Assembly: GCA_910587895.1 (NCBI GenBank)
Contig: CAJUOE010000166.1
Location: forward strand, 1-27,590
Direction: 5' to 3'
Length of the DNA: 27,590 nucleotides
From: an uncultured Lachnospiraceae bacterium
GTDB lineage: Bacteria; Bacillota; Clostridia; Lachnospirales; Lachnospiraceae
The notes under the pieces are model-generated. The model saw only the letters and a list, made by a program, of their open reading frames with translations. It ran no database searches and had not been told where the DNA came from. Of the stretch, positions 7,133 through 15,290 are shown piece after piece (within the stretch, counting starts at the first letter, position 1; the number at the start of each line of letters is the position of its first letter). A program made the translations under genes and the position numbers.

Positions 7133-8923
7133 CTACTCCTGTATAGGCGCTGCCACCATTTCCGAATAAAACAGCTGCCTGTCAATAAACGGTGATAAAT
7201 CTTCCAAGGGGCGTTTCACCAATTTGTGCGACTCATTTATTGCATAAGAGGTATGAAAGTACTTCTGATCCTCCACACAACTCACTTCACAAATATATGA
7301 ATCCTCAGAGGCCAATACCTCTTCAATTCCTGATGCCAATTGCTCTGGTTTTTTAATAGACATATATGCAAATCCAAAGCTCCCCGCTATTTTCTGAAAA
7401 TCAGGAGCTGCAACCCCGTCTGACGGATCATTACCGATAGTTCTTGTTCTAAACAAATCGTTTTGCCGTTTTCTTATGATAGCGTACATATTATTATTTA
7501 TTACAAAAATTTTTGCCGGAATGTGCTGAGCGCTCACAGCCAGCAGCTCCTGCATATTCATCATAAAGGAACCGTCGCCTACAACCGCTACAATATTCCT
7601 TTTGCCTGCGTAAAATGCGCCAAGTATCGCCGGAATAGCATATCCCATGGCGCCTTGTGACGCAGGAAAAAGGCAACGTTGTGTTTTTCTGTAGCATATT
7701 GAAGAAGGTATGATTAACTCTTCCAACCCAGCGTCTGTAATTACCGTTGCATCATCCGGCAATTTATCTGATAAAACAGTAGCAAAATAATACAGATCCA
7801 TTTTGTCCTGGCAGAGCAGTTCATGGATAAATGTTTCATTATGAACAGCGAAGATTTCCTTCCAGCGTAAGCATTTCTCCACCCACTCCCTGTCTGTAGT
7901 CCTTAACTCCCTATCCAATATATGTGACATAAATTCTTTAATATCAGCTATAATTATTCTGTCAATATCCGCGCCGACCTTAGTATGCTCTTGGGGGTCA
8001 ATATCTACTACTATTATTTTCGCTTCCCGTGCAAATTGATCTGCGGCACCGATCGTCTGCGAGCACAGTTTTGACCCCAGAACCAATATTAAGTCTGCAT
8101 TCTGAACCGCAAAGTTACCGGCGCGGCTCCCCCCCAGGCTTCCTACCACACCTATTGAAAGCGGATGTGCAGTTCCGTACGCATCCGCTGCTGATGCAGA
8201 GGAAACAACAGGAATGCTGTATTTATCAACAAACGTGGCGACCTGTTCCATTGCATTAGAGCTTCGCACGCCCCCTCCAAGAAACACCACCGGCCTCACT
8301 GCGGTACGAAACGCATTAATAACATATTCGATATCTCCACATGGTATATCATATGGTTTCTCAGATGATTCCCATCCTGTTAACTGACTTGCCTCAATTC
8401 TTGCATTTTGAATATCCAGGGGAATATCAATCCATACGGGTCCTTTTCTCCCCTCATTTGCATAGTAAATTGCTTTATCAATTTCTTGTCTTATCTTACC
8501 GGGGGCGTCTACCATGGCAGCATACTTGGTAATGGATTGTACTATATTAATAATGTCTGCTTCCTGAGAACCATATGTGCGAATTGGCACACCTGTGTAT
8601 CTGGTAGATTCTTTTAGCATATTCTGCCCGGATATGAAAATCACCGGCAAATTATCCTGATACGCGCAGAGAACAGCTGTCACCGCATTAGTCGCAGCAC
8701 ATCCGGTAGACACGAGGCAAGCGCCCATTCCACCTTTAGCGGATGCGTAGGCCATCGCGGCGTAAGATGCTCCCTGTTCATGATATGTGGAGACTCCCTG
8801 AACCTCCTTATTTTTTGCTACCGCATCCGTCAGGTACAAAATACCTCGGCCCGTAATCAAAAATATATAATCGATATTTTGTTCAACTAATCGGCCAACA
8901 ACATAATCAGCTACTCGTTCCAC
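7133..8923 (-). CDS. ThDP-dependent enzyme, acetolactate-synthase-like
   Basis: A 596-residue three-domain thiamine diphosphate enzyme. The catalytic glutamate lies in YHEQGAS (E49). The central domain runs about 195-335. The C-terminal cofactor site begins GDGSFMMN (449-456) and ends at INNN (475-478). ALS-like blocks such as GPVWIDIPLDIQ are present. Acetolactate synthase itself is unlikely because no small subunit or ilv genes are nearby. Relatives in sugar clusters, such as YerE of yersiniose synthesis, transfer a two-carbon unit from pyruvate onto a keto sugar. Others decarboxylate 2-keto acids. The start is a GTG at 8923 with GGGAG about 9 bases upstream. An ATG at 8928 is out of frame. 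It lies between the FabZ-like gene and the NeuB homologue, suggesting one pathway. Confidence 0.82.
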   Translation of the reverse strand: MERVADYVVGRLVEQNIDYIFLITGRGILYLTDAVAKNKEVQGVSTYHEQGASYAAMAYASAKGGMGACLVSTGCAATNAVTAVLCAYQDNLPVIFISGQNMLKESTRYTGVPIRTYGSQEADIINIVQSITKYAAMVDAPGKIRQEIDKAIYYANEGRKGPVWIDIPLDIQNARIEASQLTGWESSEKPYDIPCGDIEYVINAFRTAVRPVVFLGGGVRSSNAMEQVATFVDKYSIPVVSSASAADAYGTAHPLSIGVVGSLGGSRAGNFAVQNADLILVLGSKLCSQTIGAADQFAREAKIIVVDIDPQEHTKVGADIDRIIIADIKEFMSHILDRELRTTDREWVEKCLRWKEIFAVHNETFIHELLCQDKMDLYYFATVLSDKLPDDATVITDAGLEELIIPSSICYRKTQRCLFPASQGAMGYAIPAILGAFYAGKRNIVAVVGDGSFMMNMQELLAVSAQHIPAKIFVINNNMYAIIRKRQNDLFRTRTIGNDPSDGVAAPDFQKIAGSFGFAYMSIKKPEQLASGIEEVLASEDSYICEVSCVEDQKYFHTSYAINESHKLVKRPLEDLSPFIDRQLFYSEMVAAPIQE

Positions 8924-8956
8924 TCCATGAATCTCCCAACATCACTAAAAAACTTT

Positions 8957-9430
8957 TTAATCATTCTTTCTGGGTTTAAATTGGTTAAATACATCTGGTA
9001 TTATTATGGTTGACTCCAGTTCACATGCCAGCACCCCGTCTATATAGCCCTTGACCTTGCCGGTACACAGCCCTCTCCTAAAGGAAAGTATCTCTGCCTC
9101 CATCTCAAGCCGATCTCCCGGCCGAACTTCCTGATGGAAAGTCCCCGCATGCTTATATCCATGTACTATTTTACCTTCCATTCCCTCCGTGGTTAAAATT
9201 GCAACCGTCAGCAACTGTGCCATAGCTTCCATCTGGATGCACCCCGGCATATTCGGGTCTCCCGGAAAATGTGCCGGAATATACCATTCATTATTTGTAA
9301 CGTTTTTATAACCTTTGGCATATTTTCCCGGGCATACTTCCGTTACTCTGTCTAAAAACAAAAAAGGGTATCTATTGGGCTGATATTTCAGTAATTCTAC
9401 CTCGTTCAATGAAAATTTTTCATCCATCAT
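8957..9430 (-). CDS. FabZ-like 3-hydroxyacyl-ACP dehydratase
   Basis: A 157-residue single hot-dog domain. The active-site stretch AHFPGDPNMPGCIQMEAMAQ keeps the catalytic His54 and Glu68 of FabZ. The N-terminal YPFLFLDRV matches the family, although the usual histidine in PHRYPF is asparagine here. FabZ removes water from 3-hydroxyacyl-ACP in fatty-acid synthesis. Its position beside a dedicated ACP, an acyl ligase and an LpxD-like transferase suggests that it shapes the acyl group for a sugar instead of acting in general lipid synthesis. The ATG at 9430 follows AAGGTGAG. The 121-base gap upstream, unusual for this block, contains a candidate promoter. Confidence 0.88.
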   Translation of the reverse strand: MMDEKFSLNEVELLKYQPNRYPFLFLDRVTEVCPGKYAKGYKNVTNNEWYIPAHFPGDPNMPGCIQMEAMAQLLTVAILTTEGMEGKIVHGYKHAGTFHQEVRPGDRLEMEAEILSFRRGLCTGKVKGYIDGVLACELESTIIIPDVFNQFKPRKND

Positions 9431-9471
9431 TTTAAATTTCTCACCTTCTTTTCTGCTCCTTGTAACTATTC

Positions 9472-9500
9472 AGTTTAATGGAAAACTAAACTAAATGCAA
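9472..9500 (-). promoter_or_regulatory. Candidate internal promoter for the fabZ-like to ligase segment
   Basis: On the minus strand TTGCAT (9495-9500) and TAAACT (9472-9477) are 17 bases apart, a moderate sigma-A match. They lie in the longest gap of this part of the block. A perfect 7-bp palindrome (AATTTAC/GTAAATT, 9511-9528) sits just upstream of the -35, where a regulator could bind. The five genes downstream, from the dehydratase to the ligase, may form a sub-operon. Confidence 0.35.
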
Positions 9501-9551
9501 TAAGACGTTTAATTTACGACTGTAAATTACTTCACGACTCTATCTCATTTT

Positions 9552-10526
9552 CTATTTTCTTAACTCTTTTTGCGCCCTTTCCAATATTTTCATTACACGG
9601 AGGCTTTGTCTCGGACCTGACAGCGACTCCTCGCCGGTCATCACGCAGTGTATGAAATGTTCTATACTGTTAAGCAGAGCATCCTCATTGGGAATATGGG
9701 GCATATATACATCCCCGTTTCTTGTTTTTACCTCATATTCACCATAAACTTTCCCCTGTACCACATCAATTCCACTGTCAAAAATCCGAAGTTTACCGTC
9801 TAATTTTGTATCGTCAAATATAACCATTTTCTTTGTCCCTGCTATAACGCTACGCCGGACTTTCACCGGCGAGATCCAGCTGGAATTAATATTAATAAGA
9901 GTATTCTTATCCTTCATTGAAAGATATGTGATCGTATCCTGCTCGCCAAAAAATCTGGTTCCCGTAGCATACAGTTTTTGCGGCTCCAATCGTCCCAACA
10001 GGAAATCAACTACAGCTATATCATGTACCGCCAGATCCAGCATCGCATTGATATCTTTACGGACAATTCCCAGATTGATACGTGAAATATCAATATACAT
10101 AATCTCACCCAGTTCCTCTCGATCAATCATGTTTTTGATATACCGTATAACAGGGTTGTACACCATTAGATGATCGCAGTGCAGTATGAGTTTGTTCTCA
10201 TTGGCTTTCTCAATCAATTCTTCTGCTAAAGCAACGTTTTGTGCCAACGGTTTTTCAATAAAAACATGTTTCCCTGCGTCCATTGCATCCATCGCTATTT
10301 GGAAACTATACTGTGTTTGTGTGCATATTACCACAGCATCCACGTCAGCCAGATGTTTTTTGTAATCATCTATCACTGCTACATCTGGCATACTTTTTTG
10401 CGCCGCTGATCTCTTCTCTTCACATGTTTCAACCAAATAAGAAAAAACGCAATTAGGTGACATCAATAATTTTTTTGCCACATTGTTTCCCCAATACCCA
10501 TATCCAATCTGCATTATTTTAATCAT
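9552..10526 (-). CDS. Gfo/Idh/MocA sugar-nucleotide dehydrogenase (GnnA/WbpB-like)
   Basis: A 324-residue NAD-dependent oxidoreductase. The N-terminal Rossmann fold has IGYGYWGNN (7-15), the EKPL motif (91-94, catalytic Lys92), and the substrate domain has KDINAMLDLAVHDI with the expected histidine (H168). Members with GYWG and HDI motifs oxidise C3 of UDP-sugars (WbpB/WlbA, GnnA). The ATG at 10526 follows GGAGGGGAG and overlaps the aminotransferase stop by 8 bases, so the two are coupled and probably act consecutively: the 3-keto product is the substrate of the aminotransferase. A 13-codon upstream extension in the open frame lacks a better start. Confidence 0.88.
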   Translation of the reverse strand: MIKIMQIGYGYWGNNVAKKLLMSPNCVFSYLVETCEEKRSAAQKSMPDVAVIDDYKKHLADVDAVVICTQTQYSFQIAMDAMDAGKHVFIEKPLAQNVALAEELIEKANENKLILHCDHLMVYNPVIRYIKNMIDREELGEIMYIDISRINLGIVRKDINAMLDLAVHDIAVVDFLLGRLEPQKLYATGTRFFGEQDTITYLSMKDKNTLININSSWISPVKVRRSVIAGTKKMVIFDDTKLDGKLRIFDSGIDVVQGKVYGEYEVKTRNGDVYMPHIPNEDALLNSIEHFIHCVMTGEESLSGPRQSLRVMKILERAQKELRK

Positions 10527-11733
10527 TGCCGTTCTCCCCTCCGAAAAAGTCGATAACCTTTTCAATGATATATTCTATTTCATTCTGCTCCAATTCTGGA
10601 AAGACCGGCAAACAGACTGTTTCCCCACAAACTTTTTCTACAGTCGGAAGGTCACCTTTTTGATAACCATATTGTTTAAATGCTTTCTGTAAATGAAGCG
10701 GTACCGGATAAAAAGCGCCTGTGCCTACTCCATTATTGGCCAGAAATGCCATTAATTCTTCCTTTTTATCCGTAAGTAAAGCATACTGATGCACACATGA
10801 TTTGCAATCAGCATCTTCTATAAGCGGTAATTTCACAGGGAGTTTTTCAAAAGCATCAATATACTTTTGAGCAGTTGAAAAACGTTTTTCATTCCACTCA
10901 TCCAAGTAGGGCAGTTTGACTGTCAGCACTGCCGCCTGTATACTGTCCAGCCTTGAGTTTCCGCCTATGAAATAATTATAATATTTACATGGATCGTACA
11001 ATCCATTTTCTGATGCTTCCATATCCTGCAATTCAGGCAGTTCTTCTCTGTAGATACATGAATATGCTTTTGCCCCAAGTTTACCAGCCGCATGCGCTTT
11101 TATGGAGCGGCAGACATCTGCCAGTTCATCATCATCTGTAGTAATCATACCCCCATCGCCAAAAGCGCCCAGATTCTTGGTTGGATAAAAAGAAAAACAT
11201 CCCAGCGTACCTAATGCTCCGGCTTTCTTTCCCTTATAAACAGCCCCTATAGCCTGGCAGGCATCTTCAATTACAGGGATATTTCTTTCTGCTGCTATAG
11301 CATTGATCCGATCCATATCCGCCGGAACCCCAAATATATGTACCGGTAAAATCGCCTTTGTTTTTTCCGACAATTTTTGTATTATGCTGCTTGGGGATAT
11401 GTTTAAAGTCTTTTCATCAATATCGGCAAACACAGGTTTTGCCCCCGTCTGTGCAATGGCTTCAGCCGTAGCAAAAAAGGAGAAAGCACTTGTTATAACC
11501 TCGTCTCCCTGTCCTACCCCCACTGCCTGTAAAGCTATCCGAAGGGCGTCTGTACCATTACCGCAGGTAATCACATGCCTGCAACCTATATATTCGCTGA
11601 GCTTTTGTTCCAATTCCTTTACAACTGCGCCCTCTATATATGCGGTTGACCGCATTACTTTTACCACTTCCGCTTCTGTTTCTTTGCCAATCTCTTCATA
11701 CTGTCTTTTTAAATCAAAAAATGGTATTTTCAT
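10519..11733 (-). CDS. DegT/DnrJ/EryC1-type sugar aminotransferase (GnnB/WbpE-like)
   Basis: A 404-residue PLP enzyme that aminates keto-sugar nucleotides. It shows the family start IPFFDLKRQYEEI, CGNGTDALRIAL for phosphate binding, IEDACQAIGA (Asp157) and the Schiff-base lysine in FSFYPTKNLGAFGDGGM (Lys186). NSRLDSIQAAVL and the C-terminal PVPLHLQKAF also fit. It is about 30-40 residues longer than typical relatives owing to an insert near 211-245. The ATG at 11733 has GAGGAA at an ideal distance; an ATG four codons earlier (11745) is possible. It lies between the acyltransferase gene and the dehydrogenase gene, consistent with a three-step route to a 3-acylamino sugar. Confidence 0.9.
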   Translation of the reverse strand: MKIPFFDLKRQYEEIGKETEAEVVKVMRSTAYIEGAVVKELEQKLSEYIGCRHVITCGNGTDALRIALQAVGVGQGDEVITSAFSFFATAEAIAQTGAKPVFADIDEKTLNISPSSIIQKLSEKTKAILPVHIFGVPADMDRINAIAAERNIPVIEDACQAIGAVYKGKKAGALGTLGCFSFYPTKNLGAFGDGGMITTDDDELADVCRSIKAHAAGKLGAKAYSCIYREELPELQDMEASENGLYDPCKYYNYFIGGNSRLDSIQAAVLTVKLPYLDEWNEKRFSTAQKYIDAFEKLPVKLPLIEDADCKSCVHQYALLTDKKEELMAFLANNGVGTGAFYPVPLHLQKAFKQYGYQKGDLPTVEKVCGETVCLPVFPELEQNEIEYIIEKVIDFFGGENGND

Positions 11734-11750
11734 ATTGTTCCTCATTTCTT

Positions 11751-12641
11751 TTATTTTTTCATTCTGCGAATTGCATTATATATATCTCTTCTATATATTT
11801 GTTCCCCTACTGCTACCATGTTATCCTCTATATCTTTTCTGGCAATGGTCCCCAGCATTAAATTGACGTTATCTCCAACAGTTATGCTGTTCGTTGTCCG
11901 AACTCCCGGACTCATCCACACTTCTTCTCCTATATGACAATCTCCGCTAATCAATACCCCATCACAGATCATGCTGTTTTTACCCACAAAAACATTGTGT
12001 GAGATACAACAGTTAGCATCTATTTTCACTCCATTATCTATATATGTATCAAACCACTCAATTGTCCCCCGCGTTATAACACTGTTGCTTCCTATATACA
12101 CATTACTTCCTATTTTCACTCCCCCATATAGCGATGATAAATATATCTCCCCTTCATTTCTCGATACTATAAAACAGTCCTGCCCCAGCACCGAACCAGA
12201 ACGCACAATTACATTGTCACCTATTCTGGTTCCTTCTTTTATAGAAACAAATTCTTCAATCACAGCATTTTTCCCTATTACAACGCCATTGGGCGATATA
12301 TAGGCCTTGTCACTGATTTTTGCACCACTTCCGATCTCTGTTTTAAACTGATATTTTTCAGACTTACCATAAAGATTATGCATCTGCCAAAAACAAAACA
12401 ACGGATTCTCAGAAATCACAATGCCTTCTATATGTGCCGGCAAAGTATGAGCCAGTTCCTCCGTACATATAACACATTTTATTTTCTCATTATTTAAATG
12501 GCCTTTAAACGCTGTATTTCCATAAAAAGACAAGATATATCCCGGTGCATTTGTATAGTTTAACAGGCCAAAATACTCAAACTCACCGTCCCTGTATACC
12601 TTTCCTAATCCGTTCCATTCCATCTCTGATAATTTATACAT
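11751..12641 (-). CDS. LpxD-like left-handed beta-helix N-acyltransferase
   Basis: A 296-residue protein with LpxD-like architecture. An N-terminal domain of about 90 residues (GYILSFYGNTAF at 34-45, then KIKCVICTEE) recalls the LpxD uridine-binding domain. It is followed by hexapeptide repeats from about 103 to 275, with the histidine of ISHNVFVG (H215) where LpxD has its catalytic AHN. LpxD N-acylates UDP-3-O-acyl-glucosamine from 3-hydroxyacyl-ACP. Here the likely acceptor is the amino sugar made by the two enzymes downstream. A simple acetyl-CoA-dependent role, as in WbpD, remains possible. The ATG at 12641 is preferred because GGAG lies 6 bases upstream. Weaker starts in frame extend to 12674. 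Confidence 0.8.
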   Translation of the reverse strand: MYKLSEMEWNGLGKVYRDGEFEYFGLLNYTNAPGYILSFYGNTAFKGHLNNEKIKCVICTEELAHTLPAHIEGIVISENPLFCFWQMHNLYGKSEKYQFKTEIGSGAKISDKAYISPNGVVIGKNAVIEEFVSIKEGTRIGDNVIVRSGSVLGQDCFIVSRNEGEIYLSSLYGGVKIGSNVYIGSNSVITRGTIEWFDTYIDNGVKIDANCCISHNVFVGKNSMICDGVLISGDCHIGEEVWMSPGVRTTNSITVGDNVNLMLGTIARKDIEDNMVAVGEQIYRRDIYNAIRRMKK

Positions 12642-12702
12642 ATTAATCTCCATTTCACTGCACATGCCAGACAATTCACGTCTTTAAATATTCACAGTAA
12701 TA

Positions 12703-13962
12703 TCATTTTCTTTCCGTAATAATAAATTTTCCATCTTCCCAGTAAGAACCCTGGTATTTGCCATTCCTTATGGATTCTATAGCCCTTATAGTATCCTCTG
12801 CCCTCTTTCGCGTAGTATGGACTGAGAGAACCAACTGCCGACCTTTATTCGCTATATCTTGCATTTTTTCCGGATTCTTCAATAACTCTTCTGTGATATC
12901 TAATACATTTTCGGGAGTTACAATGACCATATTCTCCCAATTGCGAAATCCCCAGCGCTCCAATCCCATAACATTATCTCCTGCCAGGAGAGTACCGTTT
13001 GCAGGAATCTCTATATATTTTCGGACAACCACATGCCCATCCCCGCCGTCTGCATACGCAATCTTAGATTTTCTAAGCGATACCTTATAATTTTCTCTCC
13101 ACGCCGCTATTGACTCGCGACGCATCGCAGCCTGCAAATATGGACTTGGTTTTCCAAGCCTTTCGTCTACTTGCCGGACTATCCCCTGTTGATATTCACA
13201 ACGCTCAATCCTGGAGGAGTCCACTCTATAGGCCATTGTCCGATCAATAAAACCTTGAAAAACCTTATATCCCTTTGCCTCCAGCATTCTTAATATCTTT
13301 CCTCTGTTCGGATAACAGCCGTCTATATTGCCAGGCACCACCCAATCGTATTTACGATTCTCCAATGGGCCCCAATAATATTCACCGGGAATCGATGCGA
13401 TGGTACCAATAGAAATACTTCTTTGCGGATACTTCTCCAACAAGTTTCGGAAACGGTTGTTAAGCATAAGGCCGTCGCCAAAAGAACGCCCTTCTCTCTC
13501 CACAAAGGTAGGCAAAAACTCTATTCCCGGCGAAAGGATATAAAAACCGCCATCTAACAAATCTGCAAGGCAATTATACCACTCGTTTCGTATATTGATG
13601 ATATCCTGATCAAAAAGCACCATTTGTACAGTATCCAATTTCTTAATATCATCTACAATACGATCTGCATAACGGACTACCTGATTTACCGAATAGTCTG
13701 ACAGCTTGCAGCGATGAAACTGATAAATATCCCGAATTGACGACAGATCCAAAGAAGAATAAAGTAAAGAAAATATAAGGATAACTGCCTCAAAAGGACC
13801 TTCTTTTTCAGCATAGTCGAGAATCCCCTGCTCCAACTCCGCCTCTGTCGAAAAACCTGGCCCATAAAAATCCACTTCTGCAATCTCCGCAAGTGAATGA
13901 TAGTAATTTACGAACATTGAACTTGGATCTTCGTAATTCATAGACACAATCAATAATTTCAC
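12703..13962 (-). CDS. CgeB-type glycosyltransferase (GT-B fold)
   Basis: A 419-residue soluble protein. The C-terminal third (about 300-405) matches the glycosyl_transferase_1_2/CgeB type: SKIAYADGGDGHVVVRKYIE, IPANGTLLAGDN, VIVTPENVLDITEELLKNPEKM, and a final VHTTRKRAEDTI. The N-terminus (MKLLIVSMNYEDPSSMFVNYYHSL) is the first Rossmann half. Such enzymes use nucleotide sugars and occur in flagellin, spore and surface glycan clusters. The GTG start at 13962 follows GAAAGGAG. The adjacent heptose genes make GDP-heptose a possible donor, but this is inference from position only. Confidence 0.72.
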   Translation of the reverse strand: MKLLIVSMNYEDPSSMFVNYYHSLAEIAEVDFYGPGFSTEAELEQGILDYAEKEGPFEAVILIFSLLYSSLDLSSIRDIYQFHRCKLSDYSVNQVVRYADRIVDDIKKLDTVQMVLFDQDIINIRNEWYNCLADLLDGGFYILSPGIEFLPTFVEREGRSFGDGLMLNNRFRNLLEKYPQRSISIGTIASIPGEYYWGPLENRKYDWVVPGNIDGCYPNRGKILRMLEAKGYKVFQGFIDRTMAYRVDSSRIERCEYQQGIVRQVDERLGKPSPYLQAAMRRESIAAWRENYKVSLRKSKIAYADGGDGHVVVRKYIEIPANGTLLAGDNVMGLERWGFRNWENMVIVTPENVLDITEELLKNPEKMQDIANKGRQLVLSVHTTRKRAEDTIRAIESIRNGKYQGSYWEDGKFIITERK

Positions 13963-13997
13963 AAAAGGGGCGCTCCTTTCAATTACTTTTCAAACCA

Positions 13998-14690
13998 TTA
14001 TACAATCACGGTAGCACTGACATCAAACAGCGGAACGATCACACATTGCCGCGGATCTACCCCTCTATCCGTCAAGGCTTTCAGGTCCTCCATATAGGAT
14101 TCTGCCGCTAAAATATATTTTGCGGTATCAAATACAGGGGTATCCTGCCGCCTGTTCCATGTAACAGAGGCATTGCCATATACAGAAAAAAAGGACTCCA
14201 CCGCCTTGAACTGCTCTTCCTCTCCTATCACAACAATATTACAATACTGTCTGCCTTCACAATCTTGAAACTCTCCATTTTGCATACATTCAAAAAGCAA
14301 ACTTTCCTGAATGGTCTCACATGCCAGTTTGCGAAACAACCTTTTTTCTACAATACTATCCGTTTCATTCCGGAAACGGATTCCACTGTCCCTTAACGGA
14401 TGAATCCTGTTTTTGTCAAAATCAACATAGAGTATTTTATCCTGAGGAATCTGAAATTCTCCGACCAGAGTTTCCGCAATCCCCTGATAAGCTTTTGCCC
14501 CGATAACCACCTTATCAAAAGCGCTGTCAACAAGCGTTTCCGGTTTTTCTATTAAATAGTCCTCTATATATGTGTTCCATTTCCTCTTATCGCCATCTAC
14601 AATCTTTACGATTTCATATTCTTTCAACAGCATCTGTTTTAACAACAGCCGACACCAATTCCCTGCCCCATATATAACGATCTTTTCCAT
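13998..14690 (-). CDS. Rossmann-fold protein of a glycan cluster, function unknown
   Basis: A 230-residue protein that begins EKIVIYGAGNWCRLLLKQML and continues KIVDGDKRKW, a nucleotide-binding-like module also found at the N-terminus of several glycan transferases, including the GT32 enzyme further upstream in this block. The middle is charged. The C-terminal half holds a second alpha/beta segment (NIVVIGEEEQFKAVESFF) without a family I recognise. No catalytic YxxxK is visible, so it is not an ordinary SDR. The ATG at 14690 with GAGGAAAG is chosen over a TTG at 14705. It lies 11 bases after the gmhA stop. A sensor or scaffold role is conceivable but unsupported. Confidence 0.65.
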   Translation of the reverse strand: MEKIVIYGAGNWCRLLLKQMLLKEYEIVKIVDGDKRKWNTYIEDYLIEKPETLVDSAFDKVVIGAKAYQGIAETLVGEFQIPQDKILYVDFDKNRIHPLRDSGIRFRNETDSIVEKRLFRKLACETIQESLLFECMQNGEFQDCEGRQYCNIVVIGEEEQFKAVESFFSVYGNASVTWNRRQDTPVFDTAKYILAAESYMEDLKALTDRGVDPRQCVIVPLFDVSATVIV

Positions 14691-14701
14691 AATGACTTTC
14701 C

Positions 14702-15277
14702 TCAACAGCCTTTCATTCCCGACAAAATGTACATCATCATGTGATTCAAGACCAGATGAATATCCTCCACAATCTGCATATTATCCACCGCAACATGGAT
14801 GTTGTACTTTGCCATCGCTTTCAGTTTTCCCCCACCGTATCCGGTAAAAGCTATTGTGTCGGCGCCAAGTTCATTGGCGTACCGAAATGCTCTCAGGACA
14901 TTCTCGGAATTGCCGCTGCCAGATATGCCTATTACAACATCCCCTGTTTTAAGTTTGTTCCTTAACGGTACAACAAATATATCATTATAGCCGATATCAT
15001 TAGCAATCGCCATCATCATCGGTACATTATCGCTCAAACACTCGATATCATATTTTATTTCCTGATCATAGCTAATTCCCTTATTAAAATCGCACTCTAT
15101 ATGAGCTGCCGTCGATGCGCTGCCACCGTTTCCACAAATAAATATCCTTCTTCCCGCCAAGCGCGCATTTTCCAGAACGTTCATAACCTCATCGATCTCA
15201 TCTACCGACAGGGAGTCCAATATCTGCTTTTCCATCTCGATATACCGCTTGATATCATTCTTATAGTCTTTCACCAT
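14702..15277 (-). CDS. gmhA: Sedoheptulose-7-phosphate isomerase
   Basis: GmhA converts sedoheptulose 7-phosphate to D-glycero-D-manno-heptose 7-phosphate, the first heptose-specific step. The protein of 191 residues equals the usual length. The SIS-domain substrate site GNGGSASTAAHIECDF (49-64), the ISGSGNSENV loop (118-127), and Q168, EDIH (171-174) and H179 at the metal site are present. The ATG at 15277 has GGAGG just upstream. A ten-codon extension overlapping the previous gene is less likely. It sits with hddA and the hddC-gmhB fusion, which completes the route. Confidence 0.92.
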   Translation of the reverse strand: MVKDYKNDIKRYIEMEKQILDSLSVDEIDEVMNVLENARLAGRRIFICGNGGSASTAAHIECDFNKGISYDQEIKYDIECLSDNVPMMMAIANDIGYNDIFVVPLRNKLKTGDVVIGISGSGNSENVLRAFRYANELGADTIAFTGYGGGKLKAMAKYNIHVAVDNMQIVEDIHLVLNHMMMYILSGMKGC

Positions 15278-15290
15278 ATTTCCTCCAAGC

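Noticed and set aside
7133..8923. Housekeeping acetolactate synthase (ilvB)
   Set aside because: No small subunit or branched-chain amino acid genes nearby, and the context is entirely glycan and acyl-carrier genes.
8957..9430. FabZ of general fatty-acid synthesis
   Set aside because: No other fab or acc genes are present and the neighbours point to a dedicated glycan pathway, though this is inference.
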